Of a stretch of 64,000 nucleotides of DNA, positions 46,302 to 56,834 are shown one piece after another. The notes below the pieces were generated by a model that saw only the letters and a list, made by a program, of their open reading frames with translations, ran no database searches and had not been told where the DNA came from. This DNA is from Alisma plantago-aquatica (taxonomy: Eukaryota > Streptophyta > Magnoliopsida > Alismatales > Alismataceae): the NCBI GenBank assembly GCA_963693085.1, contig OY856413.1, forward strand, positions 104,662,801-104,726,800, given 5' to 3'. A program made the translations under genes and the position numbers. Positions within the stretch are counted from its first letter, which is position 1. Each line of letters begins with the position of its first letter.

Positions 46302-46860
46302 TAGTCGATACCATCAACCCTTGTGTCGATGGTATCGACATGGGTACAGGTTGGCGACTGCAGAAATCGCTCTGCGTCGATACCATCGACGGCCTCGTCG
46401 ATGGTATCGACATACCAACAGGCTAATCGCAAGCAGAGGTCGATAGTATCGACATAGGTGTCGATACTCGTGAGATCTCTGGAGATATTCATAAGAAATC
46501 GTCTCAGTAAAGTCGATACCACCGATGGGCCTGTCGATGGTATCGACACAGTTACAGGCAGAAGGCGGCGGCCGGGCCTCGCGAGGGTGTTGCCCTAAAC
46601 GGAAGTTGATACTATCGACTTACGTCGATAGTATCAACGCGCCACGCCACCGATCCATGAGAGGAGATCAACTGCGATCGCTGCATCTAGGAAGTCGATC
46701 CGTGGGACGGGTCGATACCATCGACACACGTCGATAGTATTGACACGTCATCGATCTGGGCCCCCACATCCAGCCATCGACGACCGTCGATACCAGCGGC
46801 AGTACGGATTGTGCTACGCGTGTCGATACCATCGACCCGCGTCGATGGTATCGACAGGCA
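46302..46860. repeat. GTCGATACCATCGAC array upstream of element E ORF3
   Basis: About twelve copies in both orientations. The best unit, 46821-46856, has 16-base perfect arms around a CCGC loop; other pairs lie near 46318-46340, 46376-46412 and 46509-46544. The array starts about 180 bases after pol and ends about 215 bases before the ORF3 ATG. A TATATAAGG run lies at about 46881-46890, between the array and ORF3. Confidence 0.87.
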
Positions 46861-46879
46861 CGCAGCAACGCCGGCGTCA

Positions 46880-46892
46880 GTTATATAAGGGA
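46880..46892 (+). promoter_or_regulatory. Possible internal TATA box ahead of ORF3
   Basis: TTATATAAGGGAG lies 20-30 bases after the last palindrome of the array and about 185 bases before the ORF3 ATG at 47076, with a pyrimidine-rich stretch (47035-47075) directly before the ATG. The position would suit a separate ORF3 promoter. No experimental support. Confidence 0.4.
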
Positions 46893-47075
46893 GGGTTTGT
46901 CGTCATATGACGTCACACCTTCAACGAGTTCTTCCTCTACGTGTGCCGTGCATCCTCCAGAGCAATCTGAGCCCAACTCCGAGCATCTAGGAGCACGTCC
47001 TTCATCGAGCGGAGATTTCCTTCTCCGATCTTTCCAAGCTCCTCCTTCTATTCTACTTCTTTTTCTTCCGCAATC

Positions 47076-48665
47076 ATGGTGCATGTTGCCGGTGTGTCTT
47101 CTTCACGCGCCAACCCGATGGACATTCCGGAGTTCGTGCCTCCACCGACTGCATCGATTCCACGCCCACAGATTGTTCATCCGTCTACGGAGGTCAAGAA
47201 GATCTACGAGGAGATCATGAAGAGGAAAATTGAGCCGACCCGCTATGTTGAGTGGGAGATGATCCACAACTTGGGGTTCGAGGCAAATCTGGCCTACGTT
47301 CTAAAGGGGCAGGCGAGACACACGGGAAGGACACCCGATGAGATGGAATACCATGCTGATGGCCAGCCGTTCTTTGGTGACTGGCCTACATACAAGGAGC
47401 TGGTGGCGGAATTCATGGTGTCACTGGACGTCTGCGTCGTGCCCAATGACATCATCACCACAAATCGCGAGTGGATAAAGGGTCGTGTGTCTTTCCAGCT
47501 ATACAAAAATGACTACAATCTCACACTCCGCAAGTTCAATGAGATCTACAACTGGAATCATGGGCGGAATAACTACCGACGGCCAAACAACCGGACTGAC
47601 TACGAAGCCATCTTTTCCGAGCTTGTGACGGTGCCTCCGGACAAATCTGTGAGCTACCACAACGTAGTGGTAGCAGACTTCGAGCATCCGTTCATGTGGA
47701 TTCTTCATCGGATGTTGTATTCCACCCTATTTGCTAGGGGTGATCTGTCTCTTAGAAAATTCCAGGAGACGGACCTATTTTTCTTGCATAAGTTACTGAA
47801 GCGCCAAGAGTGCAACTGGGGATCATTCTTTCTACAGTGGGTGTTGGCAGTAAAGCGGAGTACGTGGAAGGCTCCAATTCATTTTGGAGGACTCATCACA
47901 CCGCTGTCCCACTATCTTGGGCTGAACTTCTCAACCTTGACTACTCTCTCCAACAGAAGCAAGGTCAATTTGCAACATCTTCACCGATCAAACCTTATCT
48001 TGCTTCGGGATGGTTTACCTTATGCTCACTGCCATGTAAACCACGCATATCAAGAATGCTCACTTCCCGACCCTGTCTTCCACATCGAAGGGGCTCAACA
48101 TTTCTGATGGCCAATCATAGCCATTGTTGACTCCGATGAAGACGGCGGCAACGATGACAACAACAACGATGACGACGAGGCTGAAGAGGAAGAGGAGGCA
48201 TGCACTCCTCTTCGTGCACGAGTGGCACCTAGGAAGCGTCCTCGCATGCATTCAGGTGCATCTTCATCTTAGCAGCCTCCGCCACCACCACCGCCCTCGC
48301 AACCAAGTGAGGATGTCTACTCAATGCAATGAATGTATGCCATACTGCAGGATATACAGCAGACGCAGCAGCACCATACAACAGTGTACACCGGTATTCA
48401 GGACACGACGCACCGATTACTTGACAATCAGAGGGCTATCTTTGAAAATGAGCGCCTCCTCCTCGACAACCAACAGTAGATTCATGATAGGTTGCATAGG
48501 ATGGAGATGCAGCAGTAGCCCTTCTATGATCACTACTGGAGCCAGAACTACTTTGGGGGGTATCCACAACCTCCACCCATGCCCCAGTTTGATCCGAGCT
48601 TTCAGGGACAGTACCCATCCTGGGACCCCACGGCCCCGCAGTACCCGCCTCCGCCAGAAGAGTGA
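47076..48665 (+). pseudogene. Element E ORF3 (Athila ORF1-family accessory protein)
   Basis: A 529-codon frame after pol, in the 'env' position. The N-terminal domain (47076-48105) has IVHPSTEVKKIYEEIMKRKI, YKELVAEFMVSLDVCV, VSFQLYKNDYNLTLRKFNEI and ILHRMLYSTLFARGDLS, resembling the plant Athila ORF1 family of unknown function. After a TGA at 48105-48107 the same frame continues with an acidic run (DSDEDGGNDDNNNDDD), a basic patch and a Pro/Gln-rich tail ending PPPPEE. Other stops are at 48270, 48330, 48477 and 48516, none with a frameshift. No transmembrane segment or signal peptide is evident, so an envelope role is not supported. Confidence 0.8.
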
Positions 48666-50212
48666 TCGGTACCTCTGTTCCAACCTTTAAGATTGTTTTT
48701 GACTATGATGCCATAGTCGATTTCAAGCTTGGGGGGGTATTGGAACAACTCTATCCTTTAGTTTTCTTACTTTTTAGTTTTTATTGTTTTGTTTCTTGTC
48801 ATTTAGTTTTTGCAATCTTAGTTTGTTTGTAGGATCCACATTCTATCTAGTGTAATTGTTGATGTCTTAAGTCTTGTGTCATCTCAATTGCTTGTACATG
48901 GGAATTAAGGGAAAATTAAAAAAAAAGTGTTCGCAAGCTTGTGTTGTTCAACTTTGAGCACATAACTTAAGAAAATGATTGGTTTTGCCAACTCTAAAAC
49001 AGAAAAATCACAACTATACATTCCTAATGATTCATGAAAAGTGGACGGATTTGGTTGAGTGAGCCTAAACTGACCAAATGATAATGAGACTCTAATTTGA
49101 AGTATTAGAGAGAAACCTCTTAACTACTACACAGGTCAGTAGGGAGGGACACATAATAATTTTCAAAGGTTCAGTCAATTAGTCTTGTGATCTTTCCACC
49201 TCATTGTTTTTCACAATCCACCATAAGAATTGGAAGTTCATTACGGTTTTAATCTTTTTGATTGCATCTCATGTAGATAGGTCTTGCATTGCAACCACTT
49301 TCACATGTTTTGCATGAAAATAAAAAAAATTAGAATAGTTATACATGCACATTATCCTTAGGTGCGTGTCATTTAGCTACATTCATAATTTTTATGCATA
49401 GAGTACATCATGTATCTTATTTCTTCTGTAACGGTGATTAACTTATTCCATACCTTCTAAATAATTCAAATATTTGAGCTATGCAGAAAAAGTGAGCCCA
49501 ACAAATTATTCATTGTCATTTGTGGATATAAGGGCCTGAAAAAAAATAAGAGAAAGAAAAAAATGAAAAATGAAAGAACAAGAGAAAGTATTGAGAAGCA
49601 AGTAGAATAAGAAGGAGAAAGGAACATAGTCTCACTCGCATTTTAAGATGAGTAAGTACACAATGTAGCTCAGTTAGATATTCCATCTCATTTTGAGACG
49701 GGATGTTAGTGCATGCATCATTCCACCCAATCTTAGGCATTAGGGCATGTTCATGTGCAAATGCATCATTTAGGGCATTTTTGTTTTATGCATGTTGAAA
49801 CCGTATAATGCTTCCATTTCTTCCATGAGCCACCCATTTCATCCACCCGTTGCTCGAATTGGTAGGCACCGTGATTTTCTCCTCACTTGTGAATATCAAG
49901 AGAACTGTTTCCATGTAGATGGTAGTTAGGGCGAGCAACATAGTATAGGAGATCACAAGATGCACCGAGCCTAGACCGGTGAATTTTATTATGTTAATTG
50001 CCTTATATGATAGTGTTCATCAATTATGAGGTAGATATCTTTTATGGATGATCACTGTCGCCTTTAGGGTAATTATCATTCCATGGTTAGTGAGGGTCGG
50101 AATGTGAATGTCCGGTGGGGGTCATATGGTGATGTTTGTTGTGATGTTTTGTTCTTTAGTTGACTCTGGAAATTCTATTCTAAGGTTTAGTTGCTCGAGG
50201 GTGAGCAATGTT
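48666..50212 (+). other. Element E 3' untranslated region
   Basis: About 1.5 kb of AT-rich sequence without a coding signal. It begins with a second polypurine run, AAGCTTGGGGGGG (48725-48737), about 60 bases after the ORF3 stop. The remainder has A-rich and T-rich runs; the minus-strand frame 49516-49740 is low complexity and not a gene. Confidence 0.6.
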
Positions 50213-50228
50213 CAAGCTTAGGGGAGTT
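50213..50228 (+). other. Element E polypurine tract
   Basis: CAAGCTTAGGGGAGTT lies directly before the 3' LTR start TGATGTGATG. Confidence 0.85.
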
Positions 50229-51837
50229 TGATGTGATGATTTTGAGTCACATTTATAGACTTGTTTTATTTGTGTTTTATGCATTTGTTAGTCATTTTGG
50301 TGGTTAATATTGCATAATTCATCTACTTTGGTCTATGATCTTTCTCTATGTCAAATCTCCCTTATTTCATTATTTTGAGCATAAATTATTACAAGAATAT
50401 GTTTTGTTTCGGCTTATGTGGTTTTGTGTTGCAATTTTAGGAAAAACAAGTATCTGTTGCGGTCGATACTATTGACAGCGGTCGATACCATCGACACAAC
50501 CACAAGTGCCCAGCCGCAAGGAGCAGAAGAAAGTCGATACTAGCGACAGGAGAGTCGATGGTATCGATTTACCATCAGGTTGCTAGTGAGAAGAGAGTCG
50601 ATACTATCGACGCATATGTCAATACCATCGACAAGTGGAGCTGCAGTGACACAAAAGGACAAAACTATCGCCACAGGGTTGTCGATACCATTGACCCGCG
50701 TCGATGGTATCGAAATGGCATCAGGCGCAGCAACGAAGAGAAAGGAGAATTGCCGATATCGCGCAAGGTCGATACCATCGACCCGCGTCGATGGTATCGA
50801 CACCGTTAGATACAAGTTTGTTTGAGATCGAACTAAATCTGACGGCTATGATATTTTGGCGACCTAACTCGGTGATTATACCTAATGACGGTGGCCAAGA
50901 GCAATCCATCAAGTCATTAGCCGCTGCACACGTCCCGAGAAGGTGTGGAGAGAAGAACGGAGCCCAGAAGCATGCCCCAGTCGTTCTGGATGCCGAAAAA
51001 GACGTTTTCCACCACTAAAAGGCGGGATAACACGAATTCTATGCCAAGGAGCACTTGGATCTTCTTCGTTCAGGGGTTTCACCACTCAATCACGTTTTTC
51101 TCATGTTTCTCCTTTTCTCTACCATGTTTTACTTTGAGATGAACATGCGGGGCTAATCCGCTTTGTCTTTAGGACCAGGAGTAGCCCGGGAAATCATTGT
51201 ATGAAAATTTTATCACAGTAATTCATCATTTGTCTCATAAATCCGTGGTATAATTTCGTTTTCTCAATTATATTGTTATGCTTGATCACCATAATAATAA
51301 TCTAATGCCCTTAATTACTTTGAAAGAAGAATTAATGGTTGAAAAGAGACGGAATTTACATTAATTGACAAATCCCTTGAACAAGGTGGTGTAAGGTTAA
51401 TGGTGGATACTGAGAGATCAACTCTAATGCACCTAGTTTAGGGTATAGGTTGCTACGATGGTGGAACCGACCTAGACATAGGTAGTGAATTGTACCACGA
51501 CAGTGGGCAATTCTGATTTCAGGCCACTACCCGGATAGAAAGATAAATCTGAGTGACCAAATAGAAATACATACAATAAGAACCCGCGGTGAAACCACAA
51601 TCTTAAAGATTCCCGCTTGAATTGATTAAAACTAAACCTTTAATCGATTCTTTTGTTTTATTTCATTTTCTTTTAATTTTTCAACAACTTCCAACTTTTT
51701 AATCGGTCTAGCTGATTGCGAGTAGTTAGTAGTAGTCTCTGATAATTCAGTGTCCCTGAGTTCGACTCGGGCCTCACAAAGGCCTATATTACATTGACGC
51801 ATACACTTGCGTTTCTACGTACGTAAAAAGCGTGTCA
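50229..51837 (+). repeat. Element E 3' LTR (1609 bp)
   Basis: The same length as the 5' LTR, ending GCGTGTCA. Motif array at 50455-50812; the pair 50768-50801 has 15-base perfect arms around CCGC. The open frames here (50540-50815, 50558-50809, 50704-51018) have no domain. Confidence 0.93.
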
Positions 51838-52400
51838 AGGCCCTAGAATTATTTTATTTATTTTTGCATTAATATATCCATTATGCTTAAATCTTGATTA
51901 TTTTAATATCAAGATTCTCTCTCCTTCAACTTAAATCAAATGAGGCGCCCCTCTTATTTTCTTTGCTCCAAATGATGCCAAGAAACATTAGGGACCTTAT
52001 TGAAGTGTTAATTTACATATTGCACCCTAGGTTTTGGGTAAATTACACATTACACCAAAACTAGGTTTTTCATGCACAAACATTGCTGTATCAGCTTTTT
52101 CTTGGGATTCAGGCTACCACAAGCCATACCTATGCATTATATTCATTCCCATGATGCCTTAACACATGAGGAACATATCATAATGCACATTTTGCAATTA
52201 GACCCCTCAACTTGGGTAATTTGCACTTTAGTCCAAAATAGGCAAAATATTGATTTCAGCAATATTCAAAAAGGATTAAAATTGTAATATAAATTCCTCT
52301 TGAGCCATAATTACCTTTCAAAGACAAAAGCATGCATATAATTACTCTCATTATGCAAAACACCTAGGGTTACTTCATAACCCAGGTCAGGGATGTTACA
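51838..52400 (-). repeat. Element A 5' LTR, fragment 3 (U3 end)
   Basis: Matches 9106-9659 of the 3' LTR and ends GATGTTACA at the junction with copia. In element orientation this is where the A element begins (TGTAACATCCCTGACC). Confidence 0.92.
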
Positions 52401-53243
52401 AAAAACGTCTAGATAACCATCTTTATGGAGTCTAGAAATGTACTTCTCATTTATGTGCCCTAGACGACAATGCCAAAGATATGTTTTGTTTGAGTTGTTG
52501 AGTTTTTGCCTTTTCGTGTTTACGTTGTATACACTTATCTCTAGATCTATCAATTATAAACCATAAGACATTGGGGCACTGCCATAAAAGATCCCATCTT
52601 TAGAAACAGAACATTTTCCATTCTTAATAAGAAATTCAAATCCATCTTTGTCCAAACAAGATACGGAAATGATATTCCTATTTATGGCAGGTACATAATA
52701 GCAATTCTTCAACTCTATTATTATCCCACTTGGTAGATTTAACTCATAGGTTCCTACGGCACTGGAGGCAACTCTTGCCCCATTGGCAACACATAGTTCA
52801 ACCTCGCCTTTCCCCAAAGGCCTACTTTTCTTAAGATCCTTCACATTTGAACAAATGTGAGATCCACATCCAGTATCAAGAACCCATGACGAAGAAGTAG
52901 TAAAGTTAATATCTATCACGTATACACTAGAAGTAGAGATCTCTATCTCTGACTTATTCTTCCATCGTTCCTTCCATCCTCTCCATGTAGAAGAAATTGG
53001 TTTGGCGAGAGAACCCTTCTCTCCCTTACCTTTCGTTCCATTGATCTCTATCAAAGAAATTTCTTTCTTCTTCATCAATGCATTAAGCATACATAGAGTG
53101 GATTCAAAGGTTCCTGGTATATCTGGATTGTGCAGAACACTTCTCACAGTCCTCAACCAGTTATGGAATTTGTTCTCAATTAATTTGCCCATTTTAAAAG
53201 ATGATTCTTTTGCCATTCTACAAGAGAAAATTGCATTTGTCAA
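52401..53243 (-). pseudogene. Copia gag remnant, protease and pre-integrase
   Basis: The 5' part of the copia polyprotein. The start MTNAIFSCRMAKESS (53243) leads into a short gag with HNWLRTVRSVLHN, then FESTLCMLNALM and soon the protease site SSWVLDTGCGSHIC (D-T-G intact). About 110 residues separate the start from the protease and no zinc knuckle is seen, so a large part of gag is missing. Segment 52401-52553 is the GAG-pre-integrase region (CRLGHINEKYISRLHKDGYL); a stop at about 52554 divides the two. The frame runs on at 5047. Confidence 0.87.
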
Positions 53244-54580
53244 AACTCCTTTTGATTTTATTTGAATAAAATTTGACGATAGTTAATTAGGCCTTTAATT
53301 AATTACTGCTCTCACTATTTTGACTCAAATTGACAGCCCTCACCATCAATTCGGAAGATTGCAGTGCACAATCTTCTAGTGGGTCAAGATCTTGAAATCC
53401 TCTAAGCCATGGACCAGCTAGGGCTGTCACCCACTACTCAGATCTCCCAGGTAGGCAACTCTTGCCAATTGCATCATATGCAACTCTTGAAAGATGTCAT
53501 ATGCAACTCTTTGCCATGATCATATCCATGCCTCAAGGTACTAGATCCCATCTAGATCACCTTGTTAAGTCCGACCCAAAGCCAACACGATGAATATGCA
53601 CCCTGCTAGGGCAGACCCACACATTCATCCTTCACGCTTCCATGAGATAGACGGTGCACCACGCTAGGGCGTGCCCACACTTGGTCGATCAAGCTTTTCA
53701 TGTGTGTTGCATTTGGAAGGCATCTAAAGCTTTAATATTTAATGAGGGATTTGGTTTTTATATACATATACATATCCAATCACCACAATATATAGTATGT
53801 ATCATATACATGCTATATCCTATAGAAAACATGCAAAACAATAAAAGCAATGATTATGGCCATCCTATTGTGATTCCTCGAGCCAAGAGGAATCACGGTC
53901 ATCTAGGTCTACATCACATGTAACCTATACAAGATGAAATATGTGCCTGCCTTTCTGGGTTTGATCAGCTCATCTTCATGACTAATCGGCTTGCCATCAA
54001 GTTGGTCGTTCGGGTTCCACCAGCCGATCGACTAGTGCCTCCAGCCGATCGGTTCACCGGTCGTCGTGCATCTCCTCATATCACCACCCGCTCGACTCGC
54101 TCCTTGAACCGGTCGTCTGGAACATCAACCGATCGGTTCACGTCTTGAACCGATCGTCTCAGGTCGTCCTCCGTTCTTTGACATAATAAGAAATAAAATC
54201 TAACATGTTTACAATTGAATTGTGAAACCCTGAGTTACATTTGGGGGAGCAAAGGTTAGAAAAGAAATCTCAAATTATTTCGAGTTACATGAGGAATAGA
54301 AGAAAGGGAATCAGTGCGCAGACCGAGATGCAAACAACCACATACAACCACACACAGATATAGGGTTTATAGGCCATAATCATGCTACACATCCACCACA
54401 AAACTCGTTTAAGGGAGACATGTATCGAGTGCATTAATATTACATATCATATATGTATATTTGGGATTTGTGGATTGGACATGCATAAAGCCAATTTTAT
54501 TCGCATCGTATGCAATAAATAAAGGCGACAAACCAAAATCGATCATATCGATAATCCTAAAATATAGACCAGTTGACGTG
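53244..54580 (-). other. Copia 5' leader
   Basis: About 1.3 kb between PBS and gag with no coding domain. Bases 53985-54165 hold more AACCGATCGGTT motifs (cagccgatcggttcaccgg, aaccgatcggttcacg). The plus-strand frame 53654-53923 is not supported. Confidence 0.65.
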
Positions 54581-54592
54581 GCTCTGATACCA
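54581..54592 (-). other. Copia primer-binding site (initiator tRNA-Met)
   Basis: The minus strand reads TGGTATCAGAGC (continuing CACG), one base after the LTR end AACCCAACA. This shows that the right LTR is the 5' LTR. Confidence 0.93.
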
Positions 54593-54593
54593 C

Positions 54594-56834
54594 TGTTGGG
54601 TTTTAAGGGAGGCAGAGAAGCAGCGGAAACAAAAAAAAAAATTCTCCCCAAAACCAAGAACAAAAGGAATCACGTCAACGTCTATACAATAGGAAGGATG
54701 GTTTGTCGATGCATACCTTGTTCCGAGGCTTGCTCGGTGACAATACCTCGTGACTTGCATGGTCTTCACCTCCGGTCTTGGACGGTGTCTGTGCAGCTCC
54801 TGGTCGCACTAGGACTGAAGACTCCTGGTCTCACCCGGACTGTCGGGATTGATAGTTGTCCTCCGAGCAACAGAGGTCTCCCGCCTCTACAGTCATCCAC
54901 ACGAACTGCCTGGAACTCTGATCTCCTTGTCCCACAAGGAATCAGAAGGAGTCGCACCCTCCTGTCAGTGTACTAGTCGCCGACACACTATCCTGCCACT
55001 TGTCGCTTTCTGCAGTTGTCTTTCCCTTATTGTGCCTCCCTTAGCGGGTAGCACTTGCTCGCGCTCTCTTGGTTACCAAAACTAGAGAGAACGACAACTT
55101 TACAGAGAAAATGGTTGCACTAAGTTGTACTTTGAGAAGCCCCCAATACCCATATATATATAGGAAGGTCATGGGACAGGGTTCTCTATCCCGGGCAATG
55201 CGGGACTAAAGCAGGAGTAGAAGGGTTCGAGATTTTCCACAAAAACAACCAACTGTGTAACCTAAACCAATCATTTCACAACTGAAATGGTCGGTTGGGA
55301 TCTAAGCCGGTCGGTTGACACCTCAACTGATCGGTTGGGACCCATGAAACGGTCGGTTCACTACTGAACCGGTCAGTTCGTGGTCTTGATCAGTTCCCGA
55401 TTGAATTTTCTTCGTTTGTTTCGAATTGGTATCAAATACCAATCCTTGTTCCAATCAAATTGGGCAAGTGAAACGAAAGAAAATTTCTCACCAATCTTAC
55501 TTTCCCAACTTGCTCGGTTGGACTTGAACCGATCGTTTCAACACTTGAACGGATTGTTTCACCCTTTCCATGAGTCGATCGATTCACCAGTTGAGCCGAT
55601 CAGTTCACCAAGCTCAGCCGATCGGTTCATCACATGAGCCGATCGGTTGGGAGTGCAGATTGTGCAGAATCAGTCAATCACAGTTTCAATCAATCTGATA
55701 CTCTAATCAATAGTCCAACACCTTGAACACTATGATACTGAGATATCAATTGATTGAGTGTTTAATTGAACTACTAAACTCCTTTAGTAATCAATCTAAA
55801 CATGTTTGTGGACAAACTCCTATTCCAGGTTAAATCCTATGTGTGTGACCCTGCATGTCAATTTCACGTTGGCAGTGAAAGTCCATAACACTTATGACTT
55901 CACAAGCAAAGAGCGGTGCCTAGTCACACATCAGTGCTACCCAAGTGAAATAGAAAGTTGGAGAACAACTTTCAATCCTACAATCCATGAATGGTGTTAC
56001 AGTGAATGTATAATTTCTTTGTCACTGATATCCTGAATGAACTCGAGGCATGGAACAGTCATCATGTCAACATTCATTCATTTCCTTGATCTCATAGCAG
56101 ACTGGGTGAGATGTGTGTGACATCAATATCACATATTGATTCACACGTGTATGTGCATGCCTTTCTCAATCCTACTCATCAAGTGGCCAAGGACATCGAA
56201 CTCCCTCAGGAGGGACAAATCCCACATCTATCACTCACCCCTCAAAGCCCCATGTGTCAAAGCCACCCAATCATCACCTTTATAACAACCCATGTTTCAG
56301 GACTGCATTTGATGATGTCAAAGTGTACCCAACGACATGTGTTGAGTGTAGTGATTTCAGGTCTAAGAATCACACTCACCACCATCACTGTGAGAGCTGA
56401 CTGTGACTACCAAGTCATGGTTCCATGTATCACTCTCACGGTGGGTCTGTCCGATACCTTGTTCTCTAACAAGTACCTATGTGCTTGGTTTGATATCACT
56501 ATATCATGACTAATGAGATTATGTCATCATCCAATACACAATATAGTCTTTAGTGTTATTGATGTCTATGGTTATTTCCATAATAACAACCGACTAGGGA
56601 CCAAACAAGAATGTATACTCTTAACATCCATATGATCTCATCGTTTAGGTCCTCAACCCAAAAGCATACGTCATTGAGTAAAACAATTCTTTAGACATCT
56701 ATCATGTTACACTATCATCTCAGAAACAGTTTAAACATATAGATCGGAAATTGCCTTTATTATTATTCAAATCATTTACAAAGTATCCCATTACAATCAT
56801 CATATGACTTGCTCTATGGGCATGCATACCAAAA
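54594..56834 (-). repeat. Copia 5' LTR (2241 bp)
   Basis: The same length as 204-2444. In element orientation TTTTGGTATG to CCCAACA. Palindromic motif array at about 55260-55650; TATA candidate at 55151-55164. Plus-strand frames (54461-54976, 55380-55637, 55806-56036, 56111-56509) are shadows without domains. Confidence 0.92.

Larger units (their letters stand above)
38854..51837 (+). mobile_element. Element E: Athila-type Ty3/gypsy retrotransposon, near complete
   Basis: Two 1609-bp LTRs, a tRNA-Asp-type primer site, gag, protease, RT, RNase H, integrase and a downstream accessory ORF3, then a polypurine tract. By eye the first 215 bases of the two LTRs differ at six positions. All domains of an autonomous Athila are present, but gag-pol has several stops and one frameshift. 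Of the elements here this is the best model for what D has lost. Confidence 0.93.
5048..52400 (-). mobile_element. Element A: Tekay/Del-like chromovirus (minus strand), interrupted by C and E
   Basis: Ty3/gypsy element with LTRs ending TGTGGCATAC and GATGTTACA (plus-strand reading), an initiator tRNA-Met primer site at 14480-14491 and the polypurine tract TAAGGGGTGGATAAACT at 9660-9676. Domain order is gag, protease, RT, RNase H, integrase with a C-terminal chromodomain, which defines chromoviruses; the long LTRs and PPT suggest Tekay/Del. The 3' LTR is intact (5048-9659). The 5' LTR is split in three by elements C and E. Its own length without inserts is about 14 kb. It is the same family as element B, in the opposite orientation. 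Confidence 0.92.
204..56834 (-). mobile_element. Ty1/copia LTR retrotransposon (minus strand), interrupted by element A
   Basis: Two 2241-bp LTRs (204-2444 and 54594-56834) enclose an internal region that is copia-like in domain order: protease, integrase, reverse transcriptase, RNase H. Without element A (5048-52400 plus one TSD) it is about 9.3 kb. The primer-binding site is a 12-base match to initiator tRNA-Met next to the right LTR, so the right LTR is the 5' one. The long LTRs and pol motifs suggest an Angela/Tork-type lineage; that lineage call is inference. Pol segments stay in one frame but hold several stops, and gag is heavily shortened. Confidence 0.92.

Noticed and set aside
46821..46856. 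MicroRNA precursor
   Set aside because: The arms are only 16 bases with a 4-base loop, too short for a plant pre-miRNA, and the unit belongs to a repeated array.
47076..48665. Envelope glycoprotein in element E
   Set aside because: The position fits 'env', but no signal peptide, transmembrane segment or Cys pattern is visible; the sequence resembles the Athila ORF1 family instead.
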